Positions 1 through 9,303 of a stretch of DNA of 64,000 nucleotides are shown here, piece by piece. Position numbers and translations under genes: made by a program. A model generated the notes under the pieces. It was not told the DNA's origin, ran no database searches, and saw only the letters and a program-made list of their open reading frames with translations. Numbering within the stretch: the stretch's first letter is position 1; every line of letters begins with the position of its first letter. Source of the stretch: an uncultured Marvinbryantia sp. (GTDB lineage: Bacteria > Bacillota > Clostridia > Lachnospirales > Lachnospiraceae); assembly GCA_937915375.1 (NCBI GenBank), contig CALDMO010000018.1:14249-78248 (forward strand), read 5' to 3'.

Positions 1-1
1 T

Positions 2-37
2 GACGTTATGACGCGACAGGGCCTGGTAGTGGAGTAA
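2..37 (+). CDS. 3' end of an upstream gene (partial)
   Basis: The frame starting at base 2 is open and closes with TAA at 35-37, giving a C-terminal tail that reads DVMTRQGLVVE. The stop lies seven bases before the ATG of the ABC exporter, the spacing expected of an operon partner. The GGAG used by the next gene sits inside these last codons. Only eleven codons are visible, so no family can be assigned. Many clostridial exporters of this type occur as pairs, so an exporter or regulator upstream is possible, but that is inference. Confidence 0.45.
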   Translation, partial: DVMTRQGLVVE

Positions 38-44
38 TTTTGTA

Positions 45-1784
45 ATGGATCATAAACTGAAAAAACTGATACGATACTATAAACCATACCAGAAATTATT
101 CTGGTCAGATATGTTTTTCGCAATCCTGGGGGCTGGCATTACACTTGCCATCCCCTTGATTGTGCGTTATATTACCGGCACCGTTGTGCTTTTTCCCAAA
201 GAGCAGGTTTTGCCGGCAATTTTAAAGCTGGCGCTTGTCATGGTGGCTATGGTGCTGGTGGAGTGCTTTTGTAATTTTTATATTGCGTATTTCGGTCACA
301 TTATGGGCGCGAAGATTGAGCACGATATGCGAAATGAAATTTTCCGTCATTATCAGAAGCTCTCGTTTACCTTCTTTGATAATCAGAAAGTTGGTCAATT
401 GTTGTCGCGCGTGACAAGTGATTTATTTGACATCAGCGAACTTCTGCATCACGGACCGGAGGACATCTGTATTTCTCTGATTAAATTTGTTGGTGCGCTG
501 GCGATTCTGATGACGATCAATGTTCCGCTGACCATTGTATTATTCGCGTTTGTGCCGCTCATTGTGATTTACGCGTTTTTCCTGAACCGCAAGATGAAGC
601 GGGCGTTTAAGGAAAACCGTGCCCGCATTGCGGACATTAACAGTCAGATTGAGGACAGCTTATCCGGTATTCGTGTGGTAAAATCGTTCGCGAACGAATC
701 CGTGGAGCTGGAAAAATTCCGCAGGGGCAATCAGCGTTTTGTGGACAGCAAACGCATCAGCTACCGCTATATGGGTATGTACCATTCGGGACTTGGCGCG
801 CTGACCACATTAGTGACGGTCGGCGTTGTTGTGGCAGGCGCGGTGTTGATCTCCAGAGGTTCGATGGAGGCGGTTGATCTGATTACGTTCCTTTTGTATG
901 TCAACAACTGCACGGAACCGATTAAGAAACTGATCAACTTTACCGAGCAGTTCCAGAACGGCTATACCGGATATGAACGTTTCCTGGAAATTTTGGCGGT
1001 AGAGCCGGATATTGCAGATGCGCCGAATGCGGTAGAATTAAAAGATGTCAAAGGCAATATTGACTTTGATGACGTTTCCTTCAGCTATGAGGAAAATCTG
1101 GAGCGTGTGCTGAATCATATTAATCTTAAAGTTGGAGCAGGTGAATATATTGCGATTGCCGGCAGCTCCGGCGGCGGTAAGACAACACTTTGCAGCTTGA
1201 TCCCGCGTTTTTATGATGTAGACAGCGGACGGATTTTGCTGGACGGCATCGACATCCGTAATATTAAGCTGAAAAGTTTGAGAGACCATATCGGTATTGT
1301 GCAGCAGGATGTTTATCTGTTTGCGGAAAATGTTATGGAAAATATCCGTTACGGTAAGCCGGGAGCGACGGACGAGGAAGTTATCCGCGCAGCGAAGATG
1401 GCAAATGCGCATGAGTTCATTATGGAGCTGCCGGACGGCTATCAGACAGATATCGGTCAGCGCGGCGTGAAACTTTCCGGCGGACAGAAACAGCGTCTGT
1501 CGATCGCGCGTGTATTTTTGAAAAATCCTCCGATCCTGATTTTTGATGAGGCGACCAGCGCGCTCGATAATGAGAGTGAGAAGATTATTCAGGAATCGTT
1601 GGAAGCATTGGCAAAAGGAAGGACGACATTTGTTATTGCGCACCGCCTTTCGACAATCCGTAATGCCGGAAAAATTCTTGTAATGACAGAAAAAGGCATT
1701 GAGGAGCAGGGTACGCATGAGGAACTGTTGAAAAAAGGCGGCATCTACAGTAAGCTGTATCAAATGTCTGCGCAGACAGCGTAG
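45..1784 (+). CDS. ABC exporter, fused permease/ATPase (multidrug or lipid type)
   Basis: A half-transporter of 579 aa that should dimerise in the cytoplasmic membrane and use ATP to export a substrate. Residues about 15-300 form the six-helix ABC type-1 permease domain; the nucleotide-binding domain follows from about 340. Visible motifs are Walker A GSSGGGKTT (about 373-381), signature LSGGQKQRLS (about 477), Walker B ILIFDEATSALD (about 497-508) and the switch His in VIAHRLS. Length is typical for the MsbA/BmrA-like family. The Walker A has GGGKTT rather than the common GSGKST, which keeps the essential Lys and Thr. The substrate cannot be told from sequence. It appears to follow directly on a gene cut by the window edge. 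Confidence 0.9.
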   Translation: MDHKLKKLIRYYKPYQKLFWSDMFFAILGAGITLAIPLIVRYITGTVVLFPKEQVLPAILKLALVMVAMVLVECFCNFYIAYFGHIMGAKIEHDMRNEIFRHYQKLSFTFFDNQKVGQLLSRVTSDLFDISELLHHGPEDICISLIKFVGALAILMTINVPLTIVLFAFVPLIVIYAFFLNRKMKRAFKENRARIADINSQIEDSLSGIRVVKSFANESVELEKFRRGNQRFVDSKRISYRYMGMYHSGLGALTTLVTVGVVVAGAVLISRGSMEAVDLITFLLYVNNCTEPIKKLINFTEQFQNGYTGYERFLEILAVEPDIADAPNAVELKDVKGNIDFDDVSFSYEENLERVLNHINLKVGAGEYIAIAGSSGGGKTTLCSLIPRFYDVDSGRILLDGIDIRNIKLKSLRDHIGIVQQDVYLFAENVMENIRYGKPGATDEEVIRAAKMANAHEFIMELPDGYQTDIGQRGVKLSGGQKQRLSIARVFLKNPPILIFDEATSALDNESEKIIQESLEALAKGRTTFVIAHRLSTIRNAGKILVMTEKGIEEQGTHEELLKKGGIYSKLYQMSAQTA

Positions 1785-1844
1785 GACAGGCAAGGGAACA
1801 TAGGGATATTTAAAAAAGAGGCAGAAACAGAAGGAGAGAGAACG

Positions 1845-3041
1845 ATGATTTCAGAGAAGATGTTGGAAATGACAAAAAACAGCTCTGCAATCCGGGCGAT
1901 GTTTGAAGAAGGCAGACGCATGGCAGAGCAGTTTGGCGCTGAGAATGTTTATGATTTCAGTCTGGGAAATCCGAATGTTCCGGCTCCGAAGGAGGTAACG
2001 GAGGCGATTGAGGCAATTCTTCGGGAGGAGGATCCATTGACGGTACACGGTTACATGAGTAATGCCGGATATGAGGATGTGCGTCAGGGGGTTGCCGCTT
2101 CTTTGAATCAGCGGTTTGGTACAAAGTTTGCCGAAAAAAATATTCTTATGACAGTCGGTGCGGCGGGCGGTCTCAATGTGATTTTTAAAACACTGTTGAA
2201 TCCGGGTGATGAGGTGCTTGCTTTTGCTCCATATTTCGGAGAATACAATTCCTATGTAGCAAATTACGGTGGAGTCCTGCGTGCGGTTCCGGCAAATACG
2301 GTGGATTTTCAGCCAAATCTGACAGAATTTGCGCAGATGCTGACAGAAAAGACGAAAGCAGTGATCGTTAATTCCCCGAATAATCCGACGGGTGTGATTT
2401 ATTCCGAGGAGACGATTCTGCAGCTGGCAGAGATTTTAAGGGAAAAACAGAAAGCATTTGGCAGCAGCATTTATCTGGTATCGGACGAACCATACCGGGA
2501 GCTGGTTTACGGGGAGGCAGAAGTTCCGTATCTGACGAAATATTATGAAAATACGATTGTCGGCTATTCTTTCAGCAAATCGCTTTCCCTTCCGGGGGAG
2601 CGGATCGGCTATTTGGTGATTCCGGATGAGGCAGATGAGAGCGACGCGATCATAAATGCCGCAAATGTGGCAAACCGTATCCTTGGCTATGTCAACGCGC
2701 CATCGCTGTTTCAGCGTGTCATTGCCAGATGCCTGGATGCAAAGACGGATATTGCCTATTATGACCGTAATCGGGAAACTTTGTATGAAGGTCTGAAAAA
2801 AGCAGGATATTCCTGTATCAAGCCGGAGGGGGCATTTTATCTGTTTGTGAAATCACCGATTCCGGATGAAAAGGCATTTTGCGAAGCAGCAAAGAAATAT
2901 CATCTGCTTCTGGTCCCGGGCAGTTCATTTGCTTGTCCGGGCTATGTACGTCTGGCATATTGTGTGGCGTATGAAACAATCGTGAATGCGCTGCCGAAGT
3001 TTGCGCTTCTGGCACAGGAATTCGGTATTGCGCAGCCATGA
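1845..3041 (+). CDS. PLP-dependent aminotransferase, class I/II
   Basis: A fold-type I aminotransferase of 398 aa transferring amino groups between an amino acid and a 2-oxo acid in the cytoplasm. The sequence shows the substrate-side SLGNPN motif near residue 40, the NSPNNPTGV cofactor loop (about 177-185), SDEPYREL carrying the Asp that contacts the PLP ring nitrogen, and the Schiff-base lysine in SFSKSLSLPGERIGY (Lys245). Start ATG has AGGAGAG seven to ten bases upstream. The family includes aspartate and aromatic aminotransferases; the exact substrate is not clear. It lies just before HisC, so two related transaminases are neighbours. Confidence 0.9.
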   Translation: MISEKMLEMTKNSSAIRAMFEEGRRMAEQFGAENVYDFSLGNPNVPAPKEVTEAIEAILREEDPLTVHGYMSNAGYEDVRQGVAASLNQRFGTKFAEKNILMTVGAAGGLNVIFKTLLNPGDEVLAFAPYFGEYNSYVANYGGVLRAVPANTVDFQPNLTEFAQMLTEKTKAVIVNSPNNPTGVIYSEETILQLAEILREKQKAFGSSIYLVSDEPYRELVYGEAEVPYLTKYYENTIVGYSFSKSLSLPGERIGYLVIPDEADESDAIINAANVANRILGYVNAPSLFQRVIARCLDAKTDIAYYDRNRETLYEGLKKAGYSCIKPEGAFYLFVKSPIPDEKAFCEAAKKYHLLLVPGSSFACPGYVRLAYCVAYETIVNALPKFALLAQEFGIAQP

Positions 3042-3113
3042 TCCGGCAGAAGTCAGATAAAAATAATACCATAAAACAGCAGTGATTTTCCGATGGGAAA
3101 TAAGGAGTATATG

Positions 3114-4190
3114 ATGGGAAACTGGGAGACAAACGTACGAAAAGTAATCCCCTACACACCGGGGGAACAGCCGGATTTTCCGGATATAATTAAATTAAAT
3201 ACAAATGAAAATCCGTATCCGCCCGCGCCGTCCGTGCAGGCGGCGATATGCGCGCAGAACGCGGATGCGCTGCGCCTGTATCCGGCTCCGGGAGCGGATG
3301 CGCTGGTGAACGCGCTGGCAGAATATTACCAGATGGACAGAGAGCAGGTGTTTGTGGGTGTCGGTTCGGATGATGTGCTGGCAATGGCCTTTTTGACTTT
3401 TTTTAATTCTGACAGACCAATCCTGTTTCCGGATATTACGTATTCTTTTTATGATGTGTGGGCAGAGCTGTTTCGCATTCCTTATGAATGCCAGCCGCTC
3501 GATGAACATTTCCGTATCCGAAAAGAAGACTATTGCCGGCCGAACGGCGGTGTGATCATTGCAAATCCAAACGCGCCGACAGGTGTGGAACTGCCGCTTT
3601 CCGAGGTAGAGGAAATCATCCGGAACAATTCGGATGTGGTGGTGATTGTTGATGAAGCGTATGTGGATTTCGGTGCGGTATCGGCAAGAAGTCTGGTAGA
3701 TAAATATGAAAATCTGTTGGTAGTGCAGACTTTTTCTAAGTCGCGTTCACTGGCGGGACTTCGTATCGGCTATGCGTTCGGCAGTAAAAAGCTGATTAAA
3801 TATCTGAATGATGCAAAGTATTCTTTTAACTCCTATACGATGAACCGCCCGAGTTTGGAAATTGGCGCGGCAGCGCTTCAGGAGGACGCATACTTTCAGG
3901 AGACCTGTAAAAAAATTATTACGACAAGAGAGCGAACAAAAACAGAGCTGAAAAAACTGGGTTTTGTATTTGAGGATTCCAAGACGAATTTTGTATTTGC
4001 TTCTCATCCGCGATATCCGGCAAAAGAATTATTTGAAGCGCTGCGCGAAAACCATATTTTTGTGCGCTACTGGAACAAACCGCGTATCAGCAATTATCTG
4101 CGTATTACCATCGGAACAGACGAGGAGATGGACGCGTTGTTTGCGTTTTTAAAAAGGTATATGCAGACACATAGCTCCGGCGTGGTTTGA
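3114..4190 (+). CDS. hisC: Histidinol-phosphate aminotransferase
   Basis: Converts imidazole-acetol phosphate and glutamate to histidinol phosphate and 2-oxoglutarate in histidine biosynthesis. Typical features are KLNTNENPYPPAP near the N-terminus, the ANPNAPTG loop, VDEAYVDF and the PLP-binding Lys209 in FSKSRSLAGLRIGY. Upstream in-frame ATGs exist at 3093 and 3111, but AAGGAG at 3102-3107 sits six bases before the ATG at 3114 and would lie inside the coding region of the longest version, so 3114 is preferred (358 aa). No other his gene is adjacent; the hisA-like gene lies 17 kb downstream, so histidine genes are scattered here. Confidence 0.9.
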   Translation: MGNWETNVRKVIPYTPGEQPDFPDIIKLNTNENPYPPAPSVQAAICAQNADALRLYPAPGADALVNALAEYYQMDREQVFVGVGSDDVLAMAFLTFFNSDRPILFPDITYSFYDVWAELFRIPYECQPLDEHFRIRKEDYCRPNGGVIIANPNAPTGVELPLSEVEEIIRNNSDVVVIVDEAYVDFGAVSARSLVDKYENLLVVQTFSKSRSLAGLRIGYAFGSKKLIKYLNDAKYSFNSYTMNRPSLEIGAAALQEDAYFQETCKKIITTRERTKTELKKLGFVFEDSKTNFVFASHPRYPAKELFEALRENHIFVRYWNKPRISNYLRITIGTDEEMDALFAFLKRYMQTHSSGVV

Positions 4191-4258
4191 GAATCGGTGA
4201 ATATATGTGAAATTATCAAAATAGGATAGAACGAGATAGAATTTAAAGGAGTAACAAT

Positions 4259-5107
4259 ATGTTAAAAAAGATACTGCAGGGGATGGTGGTGGGAATTGCC
4301 AATATTATTCCGGGCGTCAGCGGCGGAACAATGATGGTTGCCATGGGCCTTTACGATAAATTGATTCACTCAATCACACATTTGAAGAGTGAATTTAAAG
4401 AAAGTATGAAGCTTCTATTGCCGATTTTCGCGGGAGCGGGTCTGGCGATTGTTCTGCTTTCACGACTTTTTGAGTTTTTGCTTTCCGAGTATCCGATCCC
4501 GACAAATTTCGCGTTTTGTGGGTTGATTGCGGGAAGTCTTCCGTTTATCCTTAAAAAGGTAAAAGGACATTCCGTCACAATTGGGAAGATGATTCCGTTT
4601 TTCATCTTTTTTGGAATTGTTATTCTTATGGCAGTATTGGGAGAGAACGACGGAAATGCCGCAGATGTAAGTTTTGGTTTTATAAATGTTTTAAAATTGT
4701 TTGGGGTAGGTATCGTTGCGGCTGCAACAATGGTTGTGCCGGGCGTCAGCGGCTCTATGATGCTGATGCTGCTTGGATATTATGATACGATTATCGAGAC
4801 GATCAATGACTGTATTGACGCGCTGATCGGTTTCAATATGCCGGAACTGCTGCATACGTTTGGAATCCTGATCCCATTTGGAATCGGTATAGTGATCGGA
4901 ATTTTTGCCATTGCAAAGCTGATCGAGTATATTTTCAGCAAAGCAGAACTCCATGCTTATTACGGAATTATCGGTCTGATTCTTGCGTCTCCGATCGCGA
5001 TCCTGATGAAGACGGACTGGAGCGGCGCTTCCGTACTGCTGATCGCGGTCAGTGTTGTTACTTTTGCGGCAGGATGGTTTACTGCAAGTAAATTGGGTGG
5101 AGAATAA
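4259..5107 (+). CDS. DUF368 membrane protein, likely undecaprenyl-phosphate translocase (PopT type)
   Basis: A polytopic membrane protein of 282 aa. DUF368 members have been shown to recycle undecaprenyl phosphate across the membrane (PopT), which returns the lipid carrier used for peptidoglycan and surface polysaccharide. The protein carries the family's duplicated motif: NIIPGVSGGTMM near residues 15-27 and MVVPGVSGSMMLM near 158-170, consistent with two inverted-topology halves. Hydrophobic segments alternate with short loops through to the C-terminus. AAAGGAG lies upstream of the ATG. The stop codon overlaps the ATG of the next gene (TAATG), so the two are translationally coupled. Function is family-based; a link to the capsule locus 34 kb away is only inference. 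Confidence 0.85.
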   Translation: MLKKILQGMVVGIANIIPGVSGGTMMVAMGLYDKLIHSITHLKSEFKESMKLLLPIFAGAGLAIVLLSRLFEFLLSEYPIPTNFAFCGLIAGSLPFILKKVKGHSVTIGKMIPFFIFFGIVILMAVLGENDGNAADVSFGFINVLKLFGVGIVAAATMVVPGVSGSMMLMLLGYYDTIIETINDCIDALIGFNMPELLHTFGILIPFGIGIVIGIFAIAKLIEYIFSKAELHAYYGIIGLILASPIAILMKTDWSGASVLLIAVSVVTFAAGWFTASKLGGE

Positions 5108-5871
5108 TGAAAGACATAGAGGAGAGTTACAGCAGTTTTGCGCAGGTATACGATTTATTTATGAGTGAGATCCCTTATGAAATGTGGGAGCAGTATGTAA
5201 AAGAGCTTCTGCGAGAGAGAGGGATCACGGACGGGCTGGTTCTGGAGCTGGGCTGCGGAACCGGAACGTTCACGGAGCTGTTGGCGAAAGACGGCTATGA
5301 TATGATCGGCGTGGATAATTCCGCTGAGATGCTGGAGACAGCAGCCTTAAAAAAAGAAAAATCTGGTCTGGATATCCTGTATTTGATGCAGGATATGCGG
5401 GAGTTTGAATTATATGGAACCGTTCGGGCGGTGGTGAGTGTCTGTGATTCAATGAATTACATTTTGCAGGAGGATGAACTGCAGGAGGTATTTGCGTTGG
5501 TCAATAACTATCTTGATCCGGGCGGAATATTTATTTTTGATATGAAAACACCGTGGTATTACCGAGAAGTGATGGGTGACTGCGTGCTGGCTGAAAATCA
5601 GGAACAGGGCAGTTATATCTGGGAAAACGCTTACTATGAAGAAGAAATGATGAATGAGTATGATTTGACGCTGTTTATCAAGGAAGCCGACGGACGATTT
5701 TCCAGGCATCAAGAGACGCATCTGCAGCGTGCGTATGAGACAGAGACTGTCATTGCGCTTCTGCAGGCAGCAGGACTGCAGGTTGAGGCAGTGTATGACG
5801 CGTTTACGAAGAACGTGCCGACAAAAGAAAGTGAGCGTGTGTATTTTGTAGCACGGGAAATTCGAAAATAA
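5107..5871 (+). CDS. Class I SAM-dependent methyltransferase
   Basis: A cytoplasmic methyltransferase of 254 aa with a Rossmann fold. Motif I VLELGCGTGTF (about residues 44-54) binds S-adenosylmethionine, an acidic residue follows in MIGVDNSAEML, and VVSVCDSMNY is the motif IV region. The C-terminal half (YYREVMGD, SYIWENAY, DLTLFIKE) resembles small-molecule methyltransferases of the Methyltransf_25 type found in Firmicutes; the substrate is unknown. Its ATG shares one base with the stop of the DUF368 gene. It is the last gene before a 46-base gap to hslO. Confidence 0.85.
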   Translation: MKDIEESYSSFAQVYDLFMSEIPYEMWEQYVKELLRERGITDGLVLELGCGTGTFTELLAKDGYDMIGVDNSAEMLETAALKKEKSGLDILYLMQDMREFELYGTVRAVVSVCDSMNYILQEDELQEVFALVNNYLDPGGIFIFDMKTPWYYREVMGDCVLAENQEQGSYIWENAYYEEEMMNEYDLTLFIKEADGRFSRHQETHLQRAYETETVIALLQAAGLQVEAVYDAFTKNVPTKESERVYFVAREIRK

Positions 5872-5917
5872 CAGATAAGATTCAGGCAAGGGGAGCCTTG
5901 CGGCAGGAGGAATAGAA

Positions 5918-6796
5918 ATGAACGATTATATGGTGCGTGCAACGGCAGCAGACGGGCAGGTACGTGCGTTTGCGGCGACGACAAGAAATCTGGCAGAGGC
6001 AGCGCGCGAAGCGCATGAAACCAGTCCGGTGGCCACAGCGGCGCTTGGCAGACTGTTGACTGCGGGCGTGATGATGGGCAGCATGATGAAAGGCGAAAAG
6101 GATGTCCTGACCTTACAGATCAAGGCGGGCGGTCCATTAAAGGGGATTACAGTGACAGCGGATTCACAGGGAAACGTGAAGGGATATGTAGGTAATCCGA
6201 ATGTGGTAATTCCGGCGAACAGTAAAGGGAAACTCGATGTGGCCGGTGCAGTAGGGCCAGGCTTTTTAAATGTAATTAAGGATATGGGGCTGAAAGAACC
6301 GTACAGCGGACAGACAATGCTGCAGACTTGTGAAATTGCAGAGGATTTAACGTATTATTTTGCGACATCTGAACAGACACCGTCCGCGGTGGGCTTAGGC
6401 GTTTTAATGAACAAAGAAAATACGGTGCAGCAGGCAGGCGGTTTTATTATTCAGCTGATGCCGTTCGCGTCGGAAGAGATTATTTCCGGTTTGGAGAAAA
6501 AGCTGGCGGAAGTGACTTCGGTAACAGCAATGTTGGAAGAAGGAAAAACGCCGGAGCAGATCCTGGAACAGCTTTTAGGAGAATTTGGTCTGGAGATCAA
6601 TGACACTATGCCGTGCCGTTTCCATTGCAACTGCTCAAAGGAACGTGTAGAAAAAGCCGTTATCAGTATCGGAAAAAAAGATTTGAAGGAAATGATCGTG
6701 GATGGGAAGCCGATTGAGGTGAACTGCCATTTCTGCAATCAACATTATCAGTTCACGGTGGAAGAATTAAAAGAAATGCTTAAGGCGGCATTGTAA
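5918..6796 (+). CDS. hslO: Redox-regulated chaperone Hsp33
   Basis: Cytoplasmic holdase chaperone of 292 aa that is activated by oxidation and unfolding. The N-terminal domain is typical (MVRATAADGQVRAFAATTR, LGRLLTAG). The zinc/redox site is CNC at residues 237 and 239 plus CHFC at 270 and 273, the CXC-X(n)-CXXC pattern of the family. Start ATG is preceded by GCAGGAGGAA. It runs nine bases into nadE, suggesting cotranscription of a stress chaperone with NAD synthesis. Length is normal and no key residue is missing. Confidence 0.95.
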   Translation: MNDYMVRATAADGQVRAFAATTRNLAEAAREAHETSPVATAALGRLLTAGVMMGSMMKGEKDVLTLQIKAGGPLKGITVTADSQGNVKGYVGNPNVVIPANSKGKLDVAGAVGPGFLNVIKDMGLKEPYSGQTMLQTCEIAEDLTYYFATSEQTPSAVGLGVLMNKENTVQQAGGFIIQLMPFASEEIISGLEKKLAEVTSVTAMLEEGKTPEQILEQLLGEFGLEINDTMPCRFHCNCSKERVEKAVISIGKKDLKEMIVDGKPIEVNCHFCNQHYQFTVEELKEMLKAAL

Positions 6797-6805
6797 GGAG
6801 GAACG

Positions 6806-8725
6806 ATGGAGCACGGATTTATAAAGGTAGCGGCAGTTACGCCGGATGTGAGGGTGGCAGACTGTATTTATAATACCGAAGAGACTTGTAAAAAGATGAA
6901 GGAAGCGGCACAGGCCGGGGCAAAGATTATTGTTTTTCCGGAATTGAATATTACCGCATATACCTGCGGAGATCTGTTTTTTCAGGATGCGCTTTTGCGT
7001 GCGGCAAAACAGGGACTTTCGCGTATTGTGCGCGAGTCGGCTGGTCTTGACGCTCTGATTTTTGTCGGTCTTCCATGGGAAAAGGATGGAAAGTTGTATA
7101 ACGTAGCGGCCGCCGCGGCGCATGGAAAGCTGTTGGGCGTAGTGCCGAAACAGCATTTGCCGAATTATGCGGAATTTTATGAAGCGCGGCAGTTTGCGGC
7201 AGGAGATACAGCGGTTTCAACCGTAGAATTTAACGGAGAAGAAGTACCGTTTGGCGCAAATCTCTTGTTTGAGTGCGCCGATGTGAACGGTCTGTTAGTT
7301 GCGGCGGAAATTTGTGAAGATTTTTGGGTTCCGAATCCTCCGAGTATTTCCCATGCGCTGGCCGGAGCAACCGTGATTGTGAATCTGTCAGCCAGTGACG
7401 AGAAGGTTGGTAAAAATGATCTGCGAAGACTCCTAGTATCGAACCAGTCCGCGCGTCTGGTATGCGGCTATATTTATGCGAGCGCCGGATGCGGTGAATC
7501 GACAACAGATCTGGTCTTTGGCGGTCACAAGCTGATTGCGGAAAAAGGCAGCGTACTGGCAGATTCTACTCCGTTTAAAGAGGAAATTTGCTGTACGGAG
7601 ATCGATGTGCAGAAGCTGTGCGCGGAGCGCCGCAAAATGAGTACGTTTTGTCAGCAGGGGATGGAGAAGTATGTAAAAGTACCGTTCCATCTGAATGTAC
7701 AGACAACAGAATTGACGCGAGAAATTTTAAAACATCCGTTTGTACCGGAAAATGTGACAGAACGCGGAAAACGATGTGAGGAGATTTTTCAGATACAGGC
7801 AATGGGCCTGAGAAAACGTTTGCAGCATACTGGGTGTCGCTCAATGGTGATCGGTATTTCCGGTGGACTTGACTCGACTTTGGCGCTGCTAGTTGCGGCA
7901 AAGGCGGCAGATATACTGGAGTTGCCGAGAACTTCTATTCTGGCGGTGACGATGCCTTGTTTTGGAACAACCGACCGTACCTATCGAAATGCCTGTGAGC
8001 TTGCTAAAAAGCTGGGCACGGTATTAAAAGAAGTGAATATCAAAGAGGCGGTGAGCCTGCACTTTAAAGATATCGGGCAGGATCCGGATAACCATGATGT
8101 GACATACGAAAATGGTCAGGCGAGAGAGCGCACACAAGTGTTGATGGATCTGGCAAATCAGACTGGCGGTATGGTGATCGGAACCGGAGATCTTTCCGAA
8201 CTTGTGCTTGGATGGGCAACTTATAACGGCGACCATATGTCGATGTACAGTGTGAACAGTTCCGTTCCGAAAACGCTGGTGCGTCATTTAGTGCAGTATT
8301 ATGCGGATACCTGCGGTGACGAAGCACTGGAGCAGGTGCTGCTCGATGTGCTTGCCACGCCGGTCAGCCCGGAACTGCTCCCGCCCAAGGACGGCGTGAT
8401 CGCGCAGAAGACAGAGGATCTTGTCGGTCCATATGAGCTGCACGATTTTTTCCTCTACCGCGTGCTGCGTTTCGGAGAAATGCCGTCCAAGGTGTATCGG
8501 CTGGCATGTCATGCATTTGCGGGAACTTACGAAAAAGAAACGATCCTGCATTGGCTGAAGAAATTCTATAGCAGATTTTTTTCTCAGCAGTTTAAGCGTT
8601 CCTGTCTGCCGGACGGACCGAAAGTCGGCAGTGTCGCTGTTTCACCGCGCGGAGATCTGCGTATGCCGAGTGATGCGTGCGCAGCAGTCTGGATGCAGGA
8701 TCTGGAGGAAAATTGTCATGCCTGA
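6806..8725 (+). CDS. nadE: Glutamine-dependent NAD+ synthetase
   Basis: Amidates nicotinic acid adenine dinucleotide to NAD using glutamine nitrogen and ATP. The first 280 residues are a nitrilase-type amidase domain with the triad regions FPELNITAYTCGDLF (Glu), PKQHLPNYAEF (Lys) and AEICEDFWVP (Cys). The synthetase domain follows with the PP-loop ISGGLDSTLAL (about 351-361) and GTGDLSELVLGWATYNGDHM. Total length 639 aa is that of the two-domain class, so free ammonia is not required. The start has TAAGGAGG. Its last ten bases overlap the tail of the convergent gene on the other strand. Confidence 0.95.
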   Translation: MEHGFIKVAAVTPDVRVADCIYNTEETCKKMKEAAQAGAKIIVFPELNITAYTCGDLFFQDALLRAAKQGLSRIVRESAGLDALIFVGLPWEKDGKLYNVAAAAAHGKLLGVVPKQHLPNYAEFYEARQFAAGDTAVSTVEFNGEEVPFGANLLFECADVNGLLVAAEICEDFWVPNPPSISHALAGATVIVNLSASDEKVGKNDLRRLLVSNQSARLVCGYIYASAGCGESTTDLVFGGHKLIAEKGSVLADSTPFKEEICCTEIDVQKLCAERRKMSTFCQQGMEKYVKVPFHLNVQTTELTREILKHPFVPENVTERGKRCEEIFQIQAMGLRKRLQHTGCRSMVIGISGGLDSTLALLVAAKAADILELPRTSILAVTMPCFGTTDRTYRNACELAKKLGTVLKEVNIKEAVSLHFKDIGQDPDNHDVTYENGQARERTQVLMDLANQTGGMVIGTGDLSELVLGWATYNGDHMSMYSVNSSVPKTLVRHLVQYYADTCGDEALEQVLLDVLATPVSPELLPPKDGVIAQKTEDLVGPYELHDFFLYRVLRFGEMPSKVYRLACHAFAGTYEKETILHWLKKFYSRFFSQQFKRSCLPDGPKVGSVAVSPRGDLRMPSDACAAVWMQDLEENCHA

Positions 8726-9153
8726 CGTGCCAGATCGAGTGCGTTTTCAATCGCCCGCAGCAGCATCTGCGACGTATACTGACTGGCCTCTTCATAATAG
8801 ATTTCTTTGGTAGATTGGGCGTCACAGATCTGCACGGCCAGCTTTTCCAGAGCCGGTTCCATTAATGGAAGTGCGGCAGCGGCCGTTTCGCTTAAGTTTA
8901 CCAGAGAAATGCTGTTGATGTGATCCCGGTCTACGCGTACCTGCAGGTCCATCACGTTGTTATTGAGCGTGATGGACGTGGTGTAAACGCCCGGTTGATA
9001 CAGTTTTTTCTGGGAAGATGGATTGGCAGTCGCGCCGCCCGGACGGAACATCATCACCATTAAAATGAGAAAGATGATGGCAAACGCAGCGAAAATGGCC
9101 GTATAGATCAACTCCCGCTTTTTCATAATAATAATTTTGGTTTTAGAACTCAT
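8716..9153 (-). CDS. Membrane-anchored FMN_bind-like protein
   Basis: A 145-aa protein with an N-terminal signal anchor (about residues 13-33, LIYTAIFAAFAIIFLILMVM) and an extracytoplasmic domain. The segment GVYTTSITLNNNV, the alternating strand pattern and the C-terminal YTSQMLLRAIENAL resemble the FMN-binding domain of RnfG/NqrC-like proteins. The flavin-attachment pattern SGAT expected before the last helix reads EASQYTS here, so covalent flavin binding is doubtful. GGAG stands seven bases before the start. The gene converges on nadE with a ten-base overlap and no separate terminator. Function is unknown; the domain assignment is moderate. Confidence 0.7.
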   Translation of the reverse strand: MSSKTKIIIMKKRELIYTAIFAAFAIIFLILMVMMFRPGGATANPSSQKKLYQPGVYTTSITLNNNVMDLQVRVDRDHINSISLVNLSETAAAALPLMEPALEKLAVQICDAQSTKEIYYEEASQYTSQMLLRAIENALDLARQA

Positions 9154-9237
9154 GGAATACTCCGCAGCTATGTATTTGTACAGTCTATGCAGAGAAGAGA
9201 CGGAAGATGCCGCAAATGCGACCAGACTCAGGCGGAG

Positions 9238-9259
9238 AATCCTGTTTGCAGGATTTTTT
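9238..9259 (+). terminator. Intrinsic terminator or attenuator before degV
   Basis: AATCCTG (9238-9244), loop TTTG, CAGGATT (9249-9255) and a run of six T. No plus-strand gene lies directly upstream, because the preceding gene is on the minus strand, so it either stops readthrough from nadE or acts as an attenuator in the degV leader. Confidence 0.6.
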
Positions 9260-9303
9260 CAATTGACAACAAAAAAGATCTAACAGCAAGGAGGTTACAT
9301 ACA

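Noticed and set aside
1038..1793. Minus-strand open frame opposite the ABC exporter
   Set aside because: Shadow of the ATPase domain; contents are Cys/Arg/Leu-rich with no motif.
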